Source: Methylotenera sp. L2L1 (GTDB taxonomy: Bacteria > Pseudomonadota > Gammaproteobacteria > Burkholderiales > Methylophilaceae). From it: a stretch of 64,000 nt of DNA. This document shows, one piece after another, positions 19,401 through 26,434 of this stretch (within the stretch, counting starts at the first letter, position 1; each line of letters opens with the position of its first letter). A program made the position numbers and the translations under genes. The DNA lies in contig NZ_JQMG01000001.1 in the NCBI RefSeq assembly GCF_000744605.1, forward strand, positions 2,577,990 to 2,641,989, read 5' to 3'. A model generated the notes under the pieces. That model made no database searches and was not told the DNA's origin. It saw only the letters and a list, made by a program, of their open reading frames with translations.

Positions 19401-21433
19401 ACGACCCAGCTCTCTTTATTCCAACCACTATTAAATTTGAGTGAGCCTCCAGAAACATCTACTGTCGAACTACTGCTCTGAATCAAATCACCTTCAGACT
19501 TTAAACTTACTGCACCGGCTGTTGCCAGCTTTTCACCAAGTGAACGTGGCACTTGCTTCACAAAGCCAGCTAGATCAGCTACGCGAGAGTCTGGCGTATT
19601 GCGAATATCAAACCAAACTTTTTCTCTATACAAAAACCCATCTCGGTTGATGGGGTCATCTTTTAAATCAGTCAAAGTGAGTAATACTTCAACAAAGTTA
19701 CGCTCCATATCCACTGCCACGTTTTTCAAACCAGCAGCGTCAATCAGCGTGTTTTTGCCAAGGAACAAACGAGATTCAGCGTCTTTTGTATCGATGGGTG
19801 TACCTGCACCGCCTACATTAAAGCCTTGCCCAAACTTTTGCGCAGAAATATTGATAAATCCACCAGGCGCAACAATTTTAGCGTTATCACCAATCGTTAC
19901 TTGGTGACCAACCGCCTCTATCGTGGGCGCGTTAAATACTTGGTCGTCAGTGAGTGTAGAGCCTTTAACGTTAACAGCACTCAACACTGTGTCAACATAA
20001 GACTTTTCACCAACTTTAGTTGCAGGCACTCCTGCTTGTGTCGTTGCAAAAATTTCATTTGCTTTAGCAAGTGCGGCACTATCTTCTGCAAGGACAGTAG
20101 TAACACTATTAGCACCTACTCCTAGCTTGCCAGTACGACTACCATTAATAATGGTATTTTTTGTCGCTGTCGCTGTGCCATTCTGTTGAAGCCTTGTTGC
20201 AAAATCTATTGGTTCTTCGGTGGTACTTGGTTCGATAGATGCAAAACCAGCAACGGTGGTATCACGAGCCAATAGTCGGATTGAACCTTTTTGAGTAGCA
20301 GATGAAGTGGCGGTAACTCGACCATTCTGATTAACTAAAAATGAAGCCATCGTGACATTGCCGCGCTGAGAAAGAATTCGGCCCATCGTATCGTTGATTA
20401 CTTCACCAGTAAGTTTGACTTTTAAAGGGTCACCATTTGCATCTGTCACAACATTACCATTGGTATCTTTTTGGTCGACAATATAATCGGGTGAGTCCAC
20501 CTCGACTAAAACACCAGCCAAACCTCTATAAGGCGAATCTTGAGTATAGTTATAAACACCTTCTGAAGAGCCCGCGTTTAAATTAGGTGCAACAGACAAA
20601 TACACTTTATTACCTGCTGCCATTGCAATTTGGCCTTCAGTCGCTTGTATGCTGCCTTGGTTGATGACTTTAGATCCAAACAACATCACAGATCCGCCTA
20701 GAGCAGCTTTAATATGCGCATCAGGTTCTACCTGTATTAACGCATTTTCATAACCAGCCGCATCCCCACCCCATACGTATGCAGCTCTACCGTCGTTGAC
20801 ATAAGCACCAAGGTGCCCAAGATTACTCAGAAAGTCACTATCTTTAATATCCAAGGTTGAAGCGACCAAACCATTTACGTCAACGCGTGCACCATTACCA
20901 AACAAAATACCATTTTGGTTAATGAGATAAATAGCACCTTTAGGCGAGTTAAGTGCACCTTCGATAATACTTTTCGGCCCATTAATACGAATAAGCGTTG
21001 CTGAACCTGAACCAGCTGTATGATTGAAATTGACTGCACTCGCATTACCAATATTAAAATTGGTGCCGCTCATAATGCCTTTGAGGCTAGCTTGATCAAT
21101 ATTAAGTAACTGACCATTGATATTGGCTGGATTTATAACTGGCGCGTGTATCGTAATGTTTCCTGTCACAACATTTAAGCCTGTAGGAATCGTATTTGCA
21201 GGCAAATTTGGGTCTGCAAACGCAACACCCATAAAGCCAGTAGTGCTAGTCCCTAATAATAAAATGTAGAGACAAGCAGCTTTAGAATTTAACGCATGCG
21301 CGTTGCCAAGAGATTTTTTGCTAACTTTATCTTTACCACTTTTTCCTGATTGATGACTACGTACATGCTCACCCACAGCCATCCACAAGCCGCGTGATTT
21401 GTTGAAAATAAGACGATAAATTCCGCTATTCAT
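10490..21433 (-). CDS. TpsA giant filamentous haemagglutinin-type adhesin
   Basis: About 3647 residues. The start is set at ATG 21433, not the upstream ATG at 21490, because it begins an extended signal peptide region (MNSGIYRLIFNKSRGLWMAV...), a hallmark of two-partner-secreted giants. A signal core follows (CLYILLLGTSTTGFMGVAFA). The TPS/haemagglutination domain spans ~75-250, with LINQNGILFGNGARVDVNGL as its variant of the NPNGI...VNVxGLVAST signature. The rest is beta-helix repeat with many 'G.L.I.A..' rungs. The ~600 C-terminal residues hold a less repetitive region (QTAFINQVFFAELKAGGLDA..., RGGRIELLVPGGLVNAGLAV) that I associate with the DUF3739 family of such proteins. Exported by TpsB; expected role is surface adhesion or aggregation. 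There is no obvious CDI-type toxin tip and the C-terminus is a Ser/Lys-rich tail. Confidence 0.92.
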   Translation of the reverse strand: MNSGIYRLIFNKSRGLWMAVGEHVRSHQSGKSGKDKVSKKSLGNAHALNSKAACLYILLLGTSTTGFMGVAFADPNLPANTIPTGLNVVTGNITIHAPVINPANINGQLLNIDQASLKGIMSGTNFNIGNASAVNFNHTAGSGSATLIRINGPKSIIEGALNSPKGAIYLINQNGILFGNGARVDVNGLVASTLDIKDSDFLSNLGHLGAYVNDGRAAYVWGGDAAGYENALIQVEPDAHIKAALGGSVMLFGSKVINQGSIQATEGQIAMAAGNKVYLSVAPNLNAGSSEGVYNYTQDSPYRGLAGVLVEVDSPDYIVDQKDTNGNVVTDANGDPLKVKLTGEVINDTMGRILSQRGNVTMASFLVNQNGRVTATSSATQKGSIRLLARDTTVAGFASIEPSTTEEPIDFATRLQQNGTATATKNTIINGSRTGKLGVGANSVTTVLAEDSAALAKANEIFATTQAGVPATKVGEKSYVDTVLSAVNVKGSTLTDDQVFNAPTIEAVGHQVTIGDNAKIVAPGGFINISAQKFGQGFNVGGAGTPIDTKDAESRLFLGKNTLIDAAGLKNVAVDMERNFVEVLLTLTDLKDDPINRDGFLYREKVWFDIRNTPDSRVADLAGFVKQVPRSLGEKLATAGAVSLKSEGDLIQSSSSTVDVSGGSLKFNSGWNKESWVVAQDGKAYALGDAPVDTLFTRFLGGTNTRKLQEAGYTEGKAAGKLTIDTYDLALDGQISGGATYGEHQRESKNLGGTLDIHVMTPTGAGGHDVNVGNTTTLNANFSATDALPASRINTVEVDAAMLNRSGFEDISISTAANVKVNAAIKVADGGKLSLSGRDVEVNQDIIARGGSIALKSSFTEGTVIADDTHIKVSDGVTLDVSGNWVNDKLAGSVKGRVLTDGGKVSINSGDEVKLGSGSLVDVSGGGWLQQGGNLVKGDAGSIDIATQVGQGGQDNPFTYVAPELNGELRGFAMGTGGDLSITAPFITVGNTGLGDPREFLATPDLFQNSGFASFNLTGRDGVLVRTNTNVDVIAKNYFLNRGYELKASGGHVHDLSMITVLPDYMRSSTSLALSTQSTNVDLPSDAFAASGVSRGSIVVETGASIKVDANGMRTNSDGEKLPPSIALSAWDNQLYVDGTLQALGGDISLTMNGDPTANSDPGYNAAQAIWLGENAKLVASGYTRTLPSGSLLREGVVYDGGHITLDAKKGYVVAEAGSIMDVSGTSAVFDVKNLNRYTPTKVASNGGDISLSAREGMLIDSTLSASSPDGLGGSLDISLTRGGSRTIGLISAIYPGTAPSIDNGFTGNLPDQLWYVDLSQGGTFVSNTLSVGDSIQQSAAGLAKISADNMMNAGFSDVALKSEHGVRFTGDVDLAVSRSLSLNARVIEATDGATVKLSAPNVVIANDVETKPLRPNSEYQATTPVAGTANLTVNANLLDLKGKFSLSRFATTALNSTGDIRMTGVSDPNVSVGGLSQPPVGQLLTTGELSFNARQVYPTSLSDFTVTVNGAGSKVSFNKINPNDSYDKVLSAGGKLTVNAETIDQNGVILAPFGTISLNASDTLNLNSGSVTSVSAQGALIPFGYTDRDGLDYLYDFGPNSQQFTAPPERVVKLNAPNVNQNDGSTVDVSGGGDLFAYEWVPGIGGSSDVLASNANQSAFGKDAKDTWAIMPANNQTFASFDAQYWQGSDIKAGDAVYISGVPGLAAGYYTLLPARYALLPGAMLVSSVSGHQDRTAGVSQTLVNGSTLVSGHLAAYTSNGYVQSSRTAGFVVRAGTDAYKLAQYNTTKASTYFKSNTQAQQVADAGRLSIAATNSLVLNGLLKALPGKNGLGAEVDIAAPKLLIVGAGEQTGLVTKDGETYLAIDEATLTNFNAASLLLGGTRSNGTLDVVSSDVRLSENADLVGPEVILAATNNVLLDSGANLKGAGAGATSKDLTIGAVNGADGDGALVRVSGGTATKVTRLNTDGDRGELTVESGATVEGNGSVFLDASKKMDVAGDIEFADGAALGFSSSHISLGSPDNNEAVTDGLWLQKPQLDKFVDAGSLFLQSKSTVDLYGDASFGNNSFDLTLQSAGVAGYQNAGKTTTITTRNLTLANNDNAIFVQPAPALGANTVPALGTGGLNIKAEKVVTGNNTVRLAGFDQVDIAASKELLVQGNAPRVSDSASSNKLVADKNLTINTPRITASNKADYAIQATNGLLKVQSDATSQQALAAATSQGTQLKLSGEQVLLANGATIDMRGAKTSLEASTGNVVLEDGARILAQGSTYTLNDQTVALPAGQVSLTSKKGDVDVQQGALVDLTAAGNGDAGKLVVSAINGEAKLAGEIKAATAGAKGKNAAAIVDAKVISDISRTIATLSTFSGEQTYRLRSGDLEIGVADNISATEVKLIADNGAITINGKIDASGDKGGNVQVYAKNDVTVNRGSQIFAKGLADTNSTAGSLGNGGDVLISSETGVVKVESTDAGGLSGALIDVSGDQVGSIKGEGGEVIFRAMQTSTDNAVFNPVTTTGSSATLNAVVADFTLTPGMVVAFKPNVNGSTTTRLNVNSLGARFIRKDGGNTLSSGDLVAGKTYIAVFDGTNFQLVSSANQANGSDVIGSGVNVEVGSTAAVTGASRMLVEAVKVYDKVGDFTIDARNRTLIAADTNAFASRAASIASGFSPTKDGQSVVITPGVEVRASGDLTIDNNWNLGSSNITNATAAQSVQGGGILTLRAGNNLKIEGNIDNEDFTVISTHASLRQKQNSWSYRLVAGADTASANLEATNSDGVADTKNLIVADGRYIRTGKGYIHAIAGNNIQLGDTGGSGAAIYTEGLHDDSKFMPLGFNYTKFGVVTGSLLGAERELYADGGGDVLLKAGSDITGSESSAEFQGVGAWLYHAAFEGNIANAQARWWSRYDRFTNGVAALSGGDVKVVAGGALSNMQIAAATNGRMGGDVNSAPDIANFSELGGGDVSIKTDGSVDQVLLHAGKGTIKVESGSNINVALSLMKSQVDLTATGDVAVISASNPTIGDSAVSSNRVKFYTYDEQTSISTKSVDGDVTVKGDEHVFPSKLSAVAASGDVNVEKVVLYPAAKGNVTLLAGNDVTINSLIMSEVNPNSLPTISTENLKVAVNPVLNSYQDIASHTEGLLHMDDPDPVRVYAENDVVFKVQNPLVTPKRVEVKAGHDVVDPNIIVQNLKATDVSTIEAGNAIRYNEPVRNGDSIEATEAGIEVAGPGRLHLIADGDIDLGTSNGVRSVGNLYNPYLSEQGADIMVQPGAAAVADYNGILNAYVEPSSQYSSVYLPLLSKYMQALTGDDSLTASQALVDFKLLDRQAQTAFINQVFFAELKAGGLDAINATSQTFGDYSRSERAILQMFPTFTTNQNLISQAGSIMAGFGDIANEQVTHPGDLSLFYSQIRSERGGRIELLVPGGLVNAGLAVAGNLEKSDTELGIVSLRGGELVAMVRNDFQVNQSRVFTLGGSNLMLYSALADIDAGKGAKTSSSTPPPVIRIEDGKVAYDYSGAVSGSGIAALTATGGKPGDVDLFAPYGEINAGEAGIRSAGNINLGARVIIGADNISAGGVTTGAPVASTAGLSISTPASTDSANNSKQGNQLGDAAKQAANTKLAAMPSLISVEVISLGDESSASNKQSDESKKAKN

Positions 21434-21557
21434 ATCCGTAAATCCTTTACCAAACAAAAGTTCATGTCGATTAAAAATGCTTCGCGACAACCTTTTTAAC
21501 TAAATCTCTAAATTAATCAAAAGGCTCTCGACAAGCGATGCTCATCGAAAACACAAA

Positions 21558-21585
21558 AGCCCTCCCCTGAATTCAGGGAAGGGCT
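21558..21585 (-). terminator. Rho-independent terminator after the PstS-like gene
   Basis: A hairpin with an AGCCCT/AGGGCT outer stem, one mismatch and an inner CCCTG/CAGGG stem around an AATT loop. On the minus strand it is followed by TTTTGTGTTTT. It lies ~40 bp past the stop of the PstS-like gene and ~120 bp before the tpsA start, separating the two transcription units. Confidence 0.8.
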
Positions 21586-21623
21586 ACTCAAATCACATGT
21601 GATTCACACGCAATTGATTCAAA

Positions 21624-23141
21624 TTACAAAGCTGGGAAGCTTACTAACGGTGCGCAAGTGTTACCGTTACGTGAGAACTTAGACACATAAGCTGGTTTAG
21701 TTGCGTAGCTAGCATACTGTGGTAATGATGCAAAAGCGTTTGGTACTGTAGTTGGGAATGGAGCAACTGCAACGCCGTCATTACCTGTGTACTTAGTAGA
21801 ACCAGCACGTTTTACAAACTCATTGTAGAAAGAATTTTTTACAGAATCAGTAGTGATAGGTGCAACAACATCACCATTGACATTAGTTACTGCTGCATTA
21901 CGTGCTTGCATTGAAAGCTCAACCACAAAGTCATATTTACCAGCTAACAAGTTAGCTTTTGATGGAGCAATACCAGTTGCACCAGCAGATGATGTTTGAG
22001 TAGCGCCGTTAAATGTACCAGCACCATCTAAATGACGGAATGTGAAGCCAGAACCAGCAGTATTAGCATTGTTGTAGCTATCTAAAGATAAAACACCAAT
22101 TGCTTTAGATGCGCCACCAACTGCTGAAAACAACACTTTATATCGTTGGTTGTTTGAGCCAGTTACTGTGAAGTCTGTACCAGCTTGAGCTGCTTTTAAG
22201 CAGTTACGGACATCACCAGAACCTGAGTTCTCGATGATGGTTAAACCAGCTGTTGGGTCGATAATAAATGGATCTGCAGCTGTACCAGCGTGAGCACCGT
22301 CAAAACCGAAACTGTTTTCTACAGTTGCTGGAGGTGTATCAGCAAAACCGCCAGTTGAAGTGTTACATGGGAAACCAGTAAAGAACGCGTTATATGAAGT
22401 TTGCGTACCAGAACCATTTACACGGCGGCAAACTACCACTGGATCTGTTGTGCCATCTACTTGTTCCCAAGTATCTAACTTACCAGCCAACATAGCGCCG
22501 TATTGTGCACGGCTGATATGTGTTGTAGCAGCAACAGCATCAGTCGCCACAATACCCATCATGATTTGATTGACTGGTTTGTTAGATAAAACACCTAACT
22601 CTGCTGAACTTAAAGCAGGTTGGCCATTTTCAGTATTGTACGGCTCTTGGAACAATGCTGGCTCAACATCTGATACACCAAAGTCAGCCACTAAACCTGT
22701 GTTAGCTGCAGTTTCGTGGCCAACTACACCTGGGTCAATACCTTTAGTACCGCATGACCATGCATATGGTGCCGCACCAGCAACGCAGTTGTTCAAATCT
22801 AAAGTTTCAATACGTGCTGCACGTGCAACTGGATCTACACCAAATACTGAACCACCTTTAGAGCGTTTGATGAATAAAACATCTGTACCAACAGCAACGC
22901 CTGGGATACCAGCAGCAGCTTTACCCAAGTAAGCACGGTGCAAGATACCTGAATCGTTGCTGCGAATTGCAGTCACACCAGTCATCATGCTTGAAGCAAT
23001 ATCAGCTAAAAAGTTATCTGGTGCTGATGCACCTGACAAAAACACTACTTTAGTACCAGCTGGGATTGTTGGGCCAGCAGCCTGTGCTGACATTGTAGCT
23101 AATGCTAAACCACATGCAACTGCGATTTTTGTATATTTCAT
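21624..23141 (-). CDS. Secreted PstS-like (periplasmic-binding-fold) protein of uncertain role
   Basis: A protein of 505 residues with a clear signal peptide (MKYTKIAVACGLALATMSAQA-AGP) and AAGGGA upstream of its ATG. The N-terminal part (PAGTKVVFLSGASAPDNFLADIASSMMTG) and a central 'CRRVNGSGTQTSYNAFF' resemble substrate-binding proteins of the PstS type, where a Gly-Ser-Gly-Thr loop binds an oxyanion. The protein is considerably longer than a normal PstS (~320-340 aa) and carries four or more cysteines (LDLNNC, WSCGTKG, GFPCNTST, VRNCLKAAQ), suggesting disulfides made by the nearby Dsb system. No ABC transporter genes adjoin it, which argues against classical uptake. It sits between a PEP-CTERM gene and tpsA. 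Function unknown; the fold assignment is moderate. Confidence 0.6.
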   Translation of the reverse strand: MKYTKIAVACGLALATMSAQAAGPTIPAGTKVVFLSGASAPDNFLADIASSMMTGVTAIRSNDSGILHRAYLGKAAAGIPGVAVGTDVLFIKRSKGGSVFGVDPVARAARIETLDLNNCVAGAAPYAWSCGTKGIDPGVVGHETAANTGLVADFGVSDVEPALFQEPYNTENGQPALSSAELGVLSNKPVNQIMMGIVATDAVAATTHISRAQYGAMLAGKLDTWEQVDGTTDPVVVCRRVNGSGTQTSYNAFFTGFPCNTSTGGFADTPPATVENSFGFDGAHAGTAADPFIIDPTAGLTIIENSGSGDVRNCLKAAQAGTDFTVTGSNNQRYKVLFSAVGGASKAIGVLSLDSYNNANTAGSGFTFRHLDGAGTFNGATQTSSAGATGIAPSKANLLAGKYDFVVELSMQARNAAVTNVNGDVVAPITTDSVKNSFYNEFVKRAGSTKYTGNDGVAVAPFPTTVPNAFASLPQYASYATKPAYVSKFSRNGNTCAPLVSFPAL

Positions 23142-23200
23142 GATTTAATTCCCTTAAATATATTTAATAAAATATCGAAATAAAAACGTTTTGCAGCTAA

Positions 23201-23230
23201 CCCTTAATGCTTTTTAAAAAAGATTAAGGG
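23201..23230 (-). terminator. Inverted repeat between the PEP-CTERM and PstS-like genes
   Basis: CCCTTAAT and ATTAAGGG arms enclose an A/T-rich interior that can pair further (CTTTTT...AAAAAG). It lies just past the stop of the 23249 gene and ~60 bp before the PstS-like start. The T-rich tract after it on the minus strand is imperfect (GCAAAACGTTTTTA), so it may be a partial terminator or attenuator. Confidence 0.5.
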
Positions 23231-23248
23231 CAGCAGAAATTACTAAAA

Positions 23249-24109
23249 CTACTTAGCTAAATTGTTACGACGGCGACGAGCGATAAAGCCCATTAAACCC
23301 AGACCAGCTAACATCATTGCGTTAGTTTCTGGCTCTGGCACAGCTTGTACTGCTGCTACTTGTAGGCGCCACTCATTGCCTTGCAAGTATGTTTTTGCAA
23401 CGATAGCTTTACCGTCAAAAGAGAAGAGTTGTTGTTGTAAAGCTTGTGCAGCGCTTGAAGCCTGAGTAGTTGGGGCAAGGAAGTACATATTTGCACTAGC
23501 ACCTAAGAAGCTTGATGTATCAGCAAGGTTACCGTTAAAATTATTACCACCAAATGTAGCACTACCAGCGTAAGCATTGCCGTTTGTGTCGTTTGTTACA
23601 GCATAAGTATCATCTGCAGGCGCTGTAATAAAGCCATTTGTTGCCGGTGTGTAGGCACCGAATAAGGTAACTGCCGCTTTTACTTGGTTGTTAGTTGAAA
23701 CAAATGGCAATCCAGAGTCGCCTTGAGTCATCAGTAGGCGAGTACGACCTGCATTGTCAAATGCACCCAAGTTCCATTGCACATTTGAAGCACTTGCAAA
23801 TGGCAAACCAGTCAAGGCGCCATCAAAAATAATACCATTTGTACCGATTAGTGAAGACTGCACTACTGCATTAGCTGCTAATAGTGCATTACCTGTAACT
23901 GTCGTTGCTTGATCAATACCTACAACATCTGTGAAAGCTTTGTCCCAGTTCAGATCGTAGGTATAACCAACACCTGCTACTGAATCCCATGCACTAAATA
24001 CGAATTCAGAGTTACCGTTACTAGCGCCAGAAGAAATAGCAGCATTAGCTGATGTAGCAACTGCTGATAATGCCAATGCAGCTACTAAAGTTTTCAATTT
24101 AAAATTCAT
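23249..24109 (-). CDS. PEP-CTERM sorting domain protein
   Basis: About 286 residues. A signal peptide (MNFKLKTLVAALALSAVATS, cut near ANA-AIS) leads a non-repetitive secreted body rich in N, G, T and A, and a canonical PEP-CTERM tail (VPEPETNAMMLAGLGLMGFIARRRRNN). I chose the second ATG (24109): the GGGG Shine-Dalgarno lies 7 nt before it but abuts the first ATG (24115). The body has no domain I recognise; its start (SNGNSEFVFSAWDSVAGVGYTYDLN) is similar in style to other small PEP-CTERM proteins of EPS producers. Expected to be processed by an exosortase encoded elsewhere. A 540-bp upstream region with two CTAGT-type elements suggests dedicated regulation. Confidence 0.85.
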   Translation of the reverse strand: MNFKLKTLVAALALSAVATSANAAISSGASNGNSEFVFSAWDSVAGVGYTYDLNWDKAFTDVVGIDQATTVTGNALLAANAVVQSSLIGTNGIIFDGALTGLPFASASNVQWNLGAFDNAGRTRLLMTQGDSGLPFVSTNNQVKAAVTLFGAYTPATNGFITAPADDTYAVTNDTNGNAYAGSATFGGNNFNGNLADTSSFLGASANMYFLAPTTQASSAAQALQQQLFSFDGKAIVAKTYLQGNEWRLQVAAVQAVPEPETNAMMLAGLGLMGFIARRRRNNLAK

Positions 24110-24656
24110 TTCCATACCCCTTTAAAAGTCATTAAAAAATAATTACATCTATTACTAAACAAACCACTTAAATTCTTTGCTACTTAAAGCAGCGATGATT
24201 CAAACTTCTGTGTCTATAAAACATCAATCTGCTATAAATCAGCGCAACACCTTTTCGCGACTGTTGCTATGTTATTCAATGAATATGTTCAATATGTTTT
24301 TGAAACTAGTCCTATCGGCTTACAAAAACATCTTTTTTTCATGATTCGAAAAACATTCAAAATTCGTTTAAACAAACTTGGTTAGCACGGAATAGGATGA
24401 TGGTTTAATTAGATGACATGCATTTTCTGCATTACTAGTTCTAAAGGACTAGATCTAGATTTTTAGCAACACTGATAGATATTTAGAGATAAGGTAATGC
24501 CACACTAATCAAAATGTGTAGTGAGCGGCATTCATTTTTTTTGTAAATAAAAGTTAATACACACCTACAAAGTCACATTAGCGTCACTTTTTAAAAGTAC
24601 GATGCAAAAATTGAATTAACCACAACTCCATTTTTTACAACGTACAAAGGACCTGT
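24110..24656. other. Long intergenic region between divergent PEP-CTERM and dsbC genes
   Basis: About 550 bp with no coding potential that I can see. It must hold promoters for both divergent genes. It contains a CTAGT-N8-ACTAG dyad (24435-24452) and a half-matching CTAGTCCTATCGGCTTAC element (24306-24323). The dsbC Shine-Dalgarno (AAAGGA) is at its right end. Base composition is strongly A+T. Confidence 0.6.
24435..24452. promoter_or_regulatory. Dyad CTAGT-N8-ACTAG, candidate operator
   Basis: The 18-bp element CTAGTTCTAAAGGACTAG has two perfect 5-bp arms with the same 8-bp spacing as the core of the dyad at 39441-39458, and the two also share the C at position 7 and G at position 13. It lies between the divergent PEP-CTERM (23249-24109) and dsbC genes. 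Size and symmetry are like those of LuxR-type boxes; the window encodes one LuxR-type regulator (EpsA). Binding is inferred only. Confidence 0.45.
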
Positions 24657-25394
24657 ATGACTTTTTCAAAGAAAGCATTAGCATCACTTTTATCGGTAGG
24701 TTTATTATTTGGCGGATCATCATTACTAGCTAATGCAAGTGAAGCCGATGACATCAACGCGATTAAAATGAATTTAGAGAAAAGAACGCCACCGCTAAAT
24801 GCCAAGAGCATTAAACTATCTCCACTAGCAGGTGTTTATGAGGTTTATGCAAACGGTAATATCTTTTATGTAGATAAGACCGTTTCTTACGTGATGGTTG
24901 GAGGGTCGTTAGTAGAGGATGCAACAAAAAGAAATTTAACGACTGAACGCTTACAAGAATTAACGACGATTAAGTTTGATAGCCTGCCGTTTAAAAATGC
25001 GATTGAGATTAAAAAAGGCAATGGTCAATATAAGTTTGCAGTGTTTTCAGATCCAGACTGTCCTTTCTGCAAAACGCTAGAACAAGGACTAGAAAAGATG
25101 GGCATTAGTGATTACACCGCTTATATCTTTTTATTCCCCCTTAAAGAATTACATCCTGACGCAGTTGCTAAATCTGAGTCTATCTGGTGCGCGAAAGACA
25201 AAAATGAAGCATGGAGCAACTGGATGGTAAAAGGCATTGCGCCTGTAAAAGCAAACTGTGAAAACCCATTAGCCGCAAATGAAAAACTGGCTGATGATTT
25301 AGGTGTTGCTGGAACCCCAACCATTTACATGAATAACGGTAAGCAGACGCAAGCACCACAAGAGCTTGTAGCTGCCATCAAAGAAAGTAAGTAG
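24657..25394 (+). CDS. dsbC: DsbC-type periplasmic disulfide isomerase
   Basis: A protein of 245 residues with a signal peptide (MTFSKKALASLLSVGLLFGG...NA-SEA). An N-terminal dimerisation-like domain spans ~25-90 (KMNLEKRTPPLNAKSIKLSPLAGVYEVYANGNIFYVDKTVSYVMVGGSLVEDATKRNLT). The thioredoxin-fold domain has the active-site CPFC in FSDPDCPFCKTLEQGL, a second Cys pair (WCAKDKNEAW...VKANCENP) as in E. coli DsbC, and the cis-Pro motif GVAGTPTIYM. It isomerises wrong disulfides in the periplasm. The start has AAAGGA upstream. It is monocistronic on the plus strand, closed by a bidirectional terminator shared with epsA. The neighbouring Cys-bearing secreted PstS-like protein is a possible client. 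Confidence 0.95.
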   Translation: MTFSKKALASLLSVGLLFGGSSLLANASEADDINAIKMNLEKRTPPLNAKSIKLSPLAGVYEVYANGNIFYVDKTVSYVMVGGSLVEDATKRNLTTERLQELTTIKFDSLPFKNAIEIKKGNGQYKFAVFSDPDCPFCKTLEQGLEKMGISDYTAYIFLFPLKELHPDAVAKSESIWCAKDKNEAWSNWMVKGIAPVKANCENPLAANEKLADDLGVAGTPTIYMNNGKQTQAPQELVAAIKESK

Positions 25395-25420
25395 GAAAAT
25401 AGAGTAAAGTTGTTGTGGCA

Positions 25421-25450
25421 AAATAAAACCTGCAATTGCAGGTTTTATTT
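25421..25450. terminator. Bidirectional terminator between dsbC and epsA
   Basis: A perfect 30-bp palindrome with 15-bp arms (AAATAAAACCTGCAA / TTGCAGGTTTTATTT). Its A/T-rich outer arms supply T-runs in both directions, so it can end dsbC (+) and epsA (-), whose stop codon lies inside it. Confidence 0.85.
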
Positions 25451-26296
25451 CAACATTTTAATTAAGCCAACTTTTGCAGCCTTAACTGCCGCTTGACTAC
25501 GATTCTGCACATTAAGCTTGCGTAAGATATTTTGAACATGGTTTTTTACTGTCAGCGGGCTGATATCGAGAATAGATGATATTTCCCAATTAGTTTTACC
25601 CATATGTAGCCACTGCAATATCTCTGATTCTCGGTTGGTGATAATGCTGGCAATATTGCTGTTATCAAATACCGTGTTACCTCGATGGCTTGTTACCCTA
25701 ATCAAGGCACAATGCAGATTTGGCATAATCAATTCAAAGATGCGCGCTGTATTGCCACTAGGTGGTTTGTGTAATCTAGCAAGTATCACTACGCTAGATA
25801 TTTTGCTGTTACTGTCACCAAACCCATGCAGCACAAAACTTTTCAACTCAGACTCTTTTAGCGCGTCTTCGTCAAAATTTACCACTGAACAATGACCATC
25901 TTCCATTGGCTCTACTTCATTGGAAACAAATAAAGGTAAAGTGATTTTCTTCCAACAGTCTAATGCTTGATGTATTAAACCAGATTCATGCTCTATCACA
26001 CTAGAAAATTGAGTCTGATTAAAATAACGCGTACTCGTAAAATACTCAAAATGATATGAGTCAGTATCAGATGACCGAATACCAAAAATCATCACCTCAT
26101 GTCCAAGCAAATATTGAAACTCACCTTGTAGCCAATTAAATAGATGTATGCGCTGAGAAACACGCAACGACTCAGTAATGACGTCCATAAAAACAGAACG
26201 CTGCTCGTTACTCAAGTCGTCTTTGGCGCTTGCTGATGCATCAAAATTTAGATTAGTTTTAATGACGGTTCTTCTAGTTTTTTTAACATAAAGCAT
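25445..26296 (-). CDS. epsA: LuxR-family transcriptional regulator, EpsA type
   Basis: About 283 residues. The C-terminus (~218-280) is a LuxR/GerE helix-turn-helix: ITNRESEILQWLHMGKTNWEISSILDISPLTVKNHVQNILRKLNV. The N-terminal ~200 residues have no receiver Asp pattern and do not look like an acyl-homoserine-lactone domain, but match the overall shape I recall for EpsA, the LuxR-type activator of exopolysaccharide genes in methylotrophs and other exosortase-B bacteria. The start at ATG 26296 replaces a TTG at 26302; neither has a strong Shine-Dalgarno. The gene is divergent from the lytic transglycosylase, and the 140-bp gap holds a small dyad (TTACA-N4-TGTAA, 26345-26358). Likely targets are EPS and PEP-CTERM genes, possibly via the CTAGT dyads. 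Confidence 0.8.
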   Translation of the reverse strand: MLYVKKTRRTVIKTNLNFDASASAKDDLSNEQRSVFMDVITESLRVSQRIHLFNWLQGEFQYLLGHEVMIFGIRSSDTDSYHFEYFTSTRYFNQTQFSSVIEHESGLIHQALDCWKKITLPLFVSNEVEPMEDGHCSVVNFDEDALKESELKSFVLHGFGDSNSKISSVVILARLHKPPSGNTARIFELIMPNLHCALIRVTSHRGNTVFDNSNIASIITNRESEILQWLHMGKTNWEISSILDISPLTVKNHVQNILRKLNVQNRSQAAVKAAKVGLIKMLK

Positions 26297-26434
26297 TCTC
26301 AACTAGTTAAATGACAGTTTGATTAAAACCAGATAGTACTTTTCTTACAGTTTTGTAAAATAATTTCCATAGAATTTATTCACTACTTAATAAAAAGTAA
26401 CTACTGAGACATTCTAAAAGGTGTCACATTTCTA

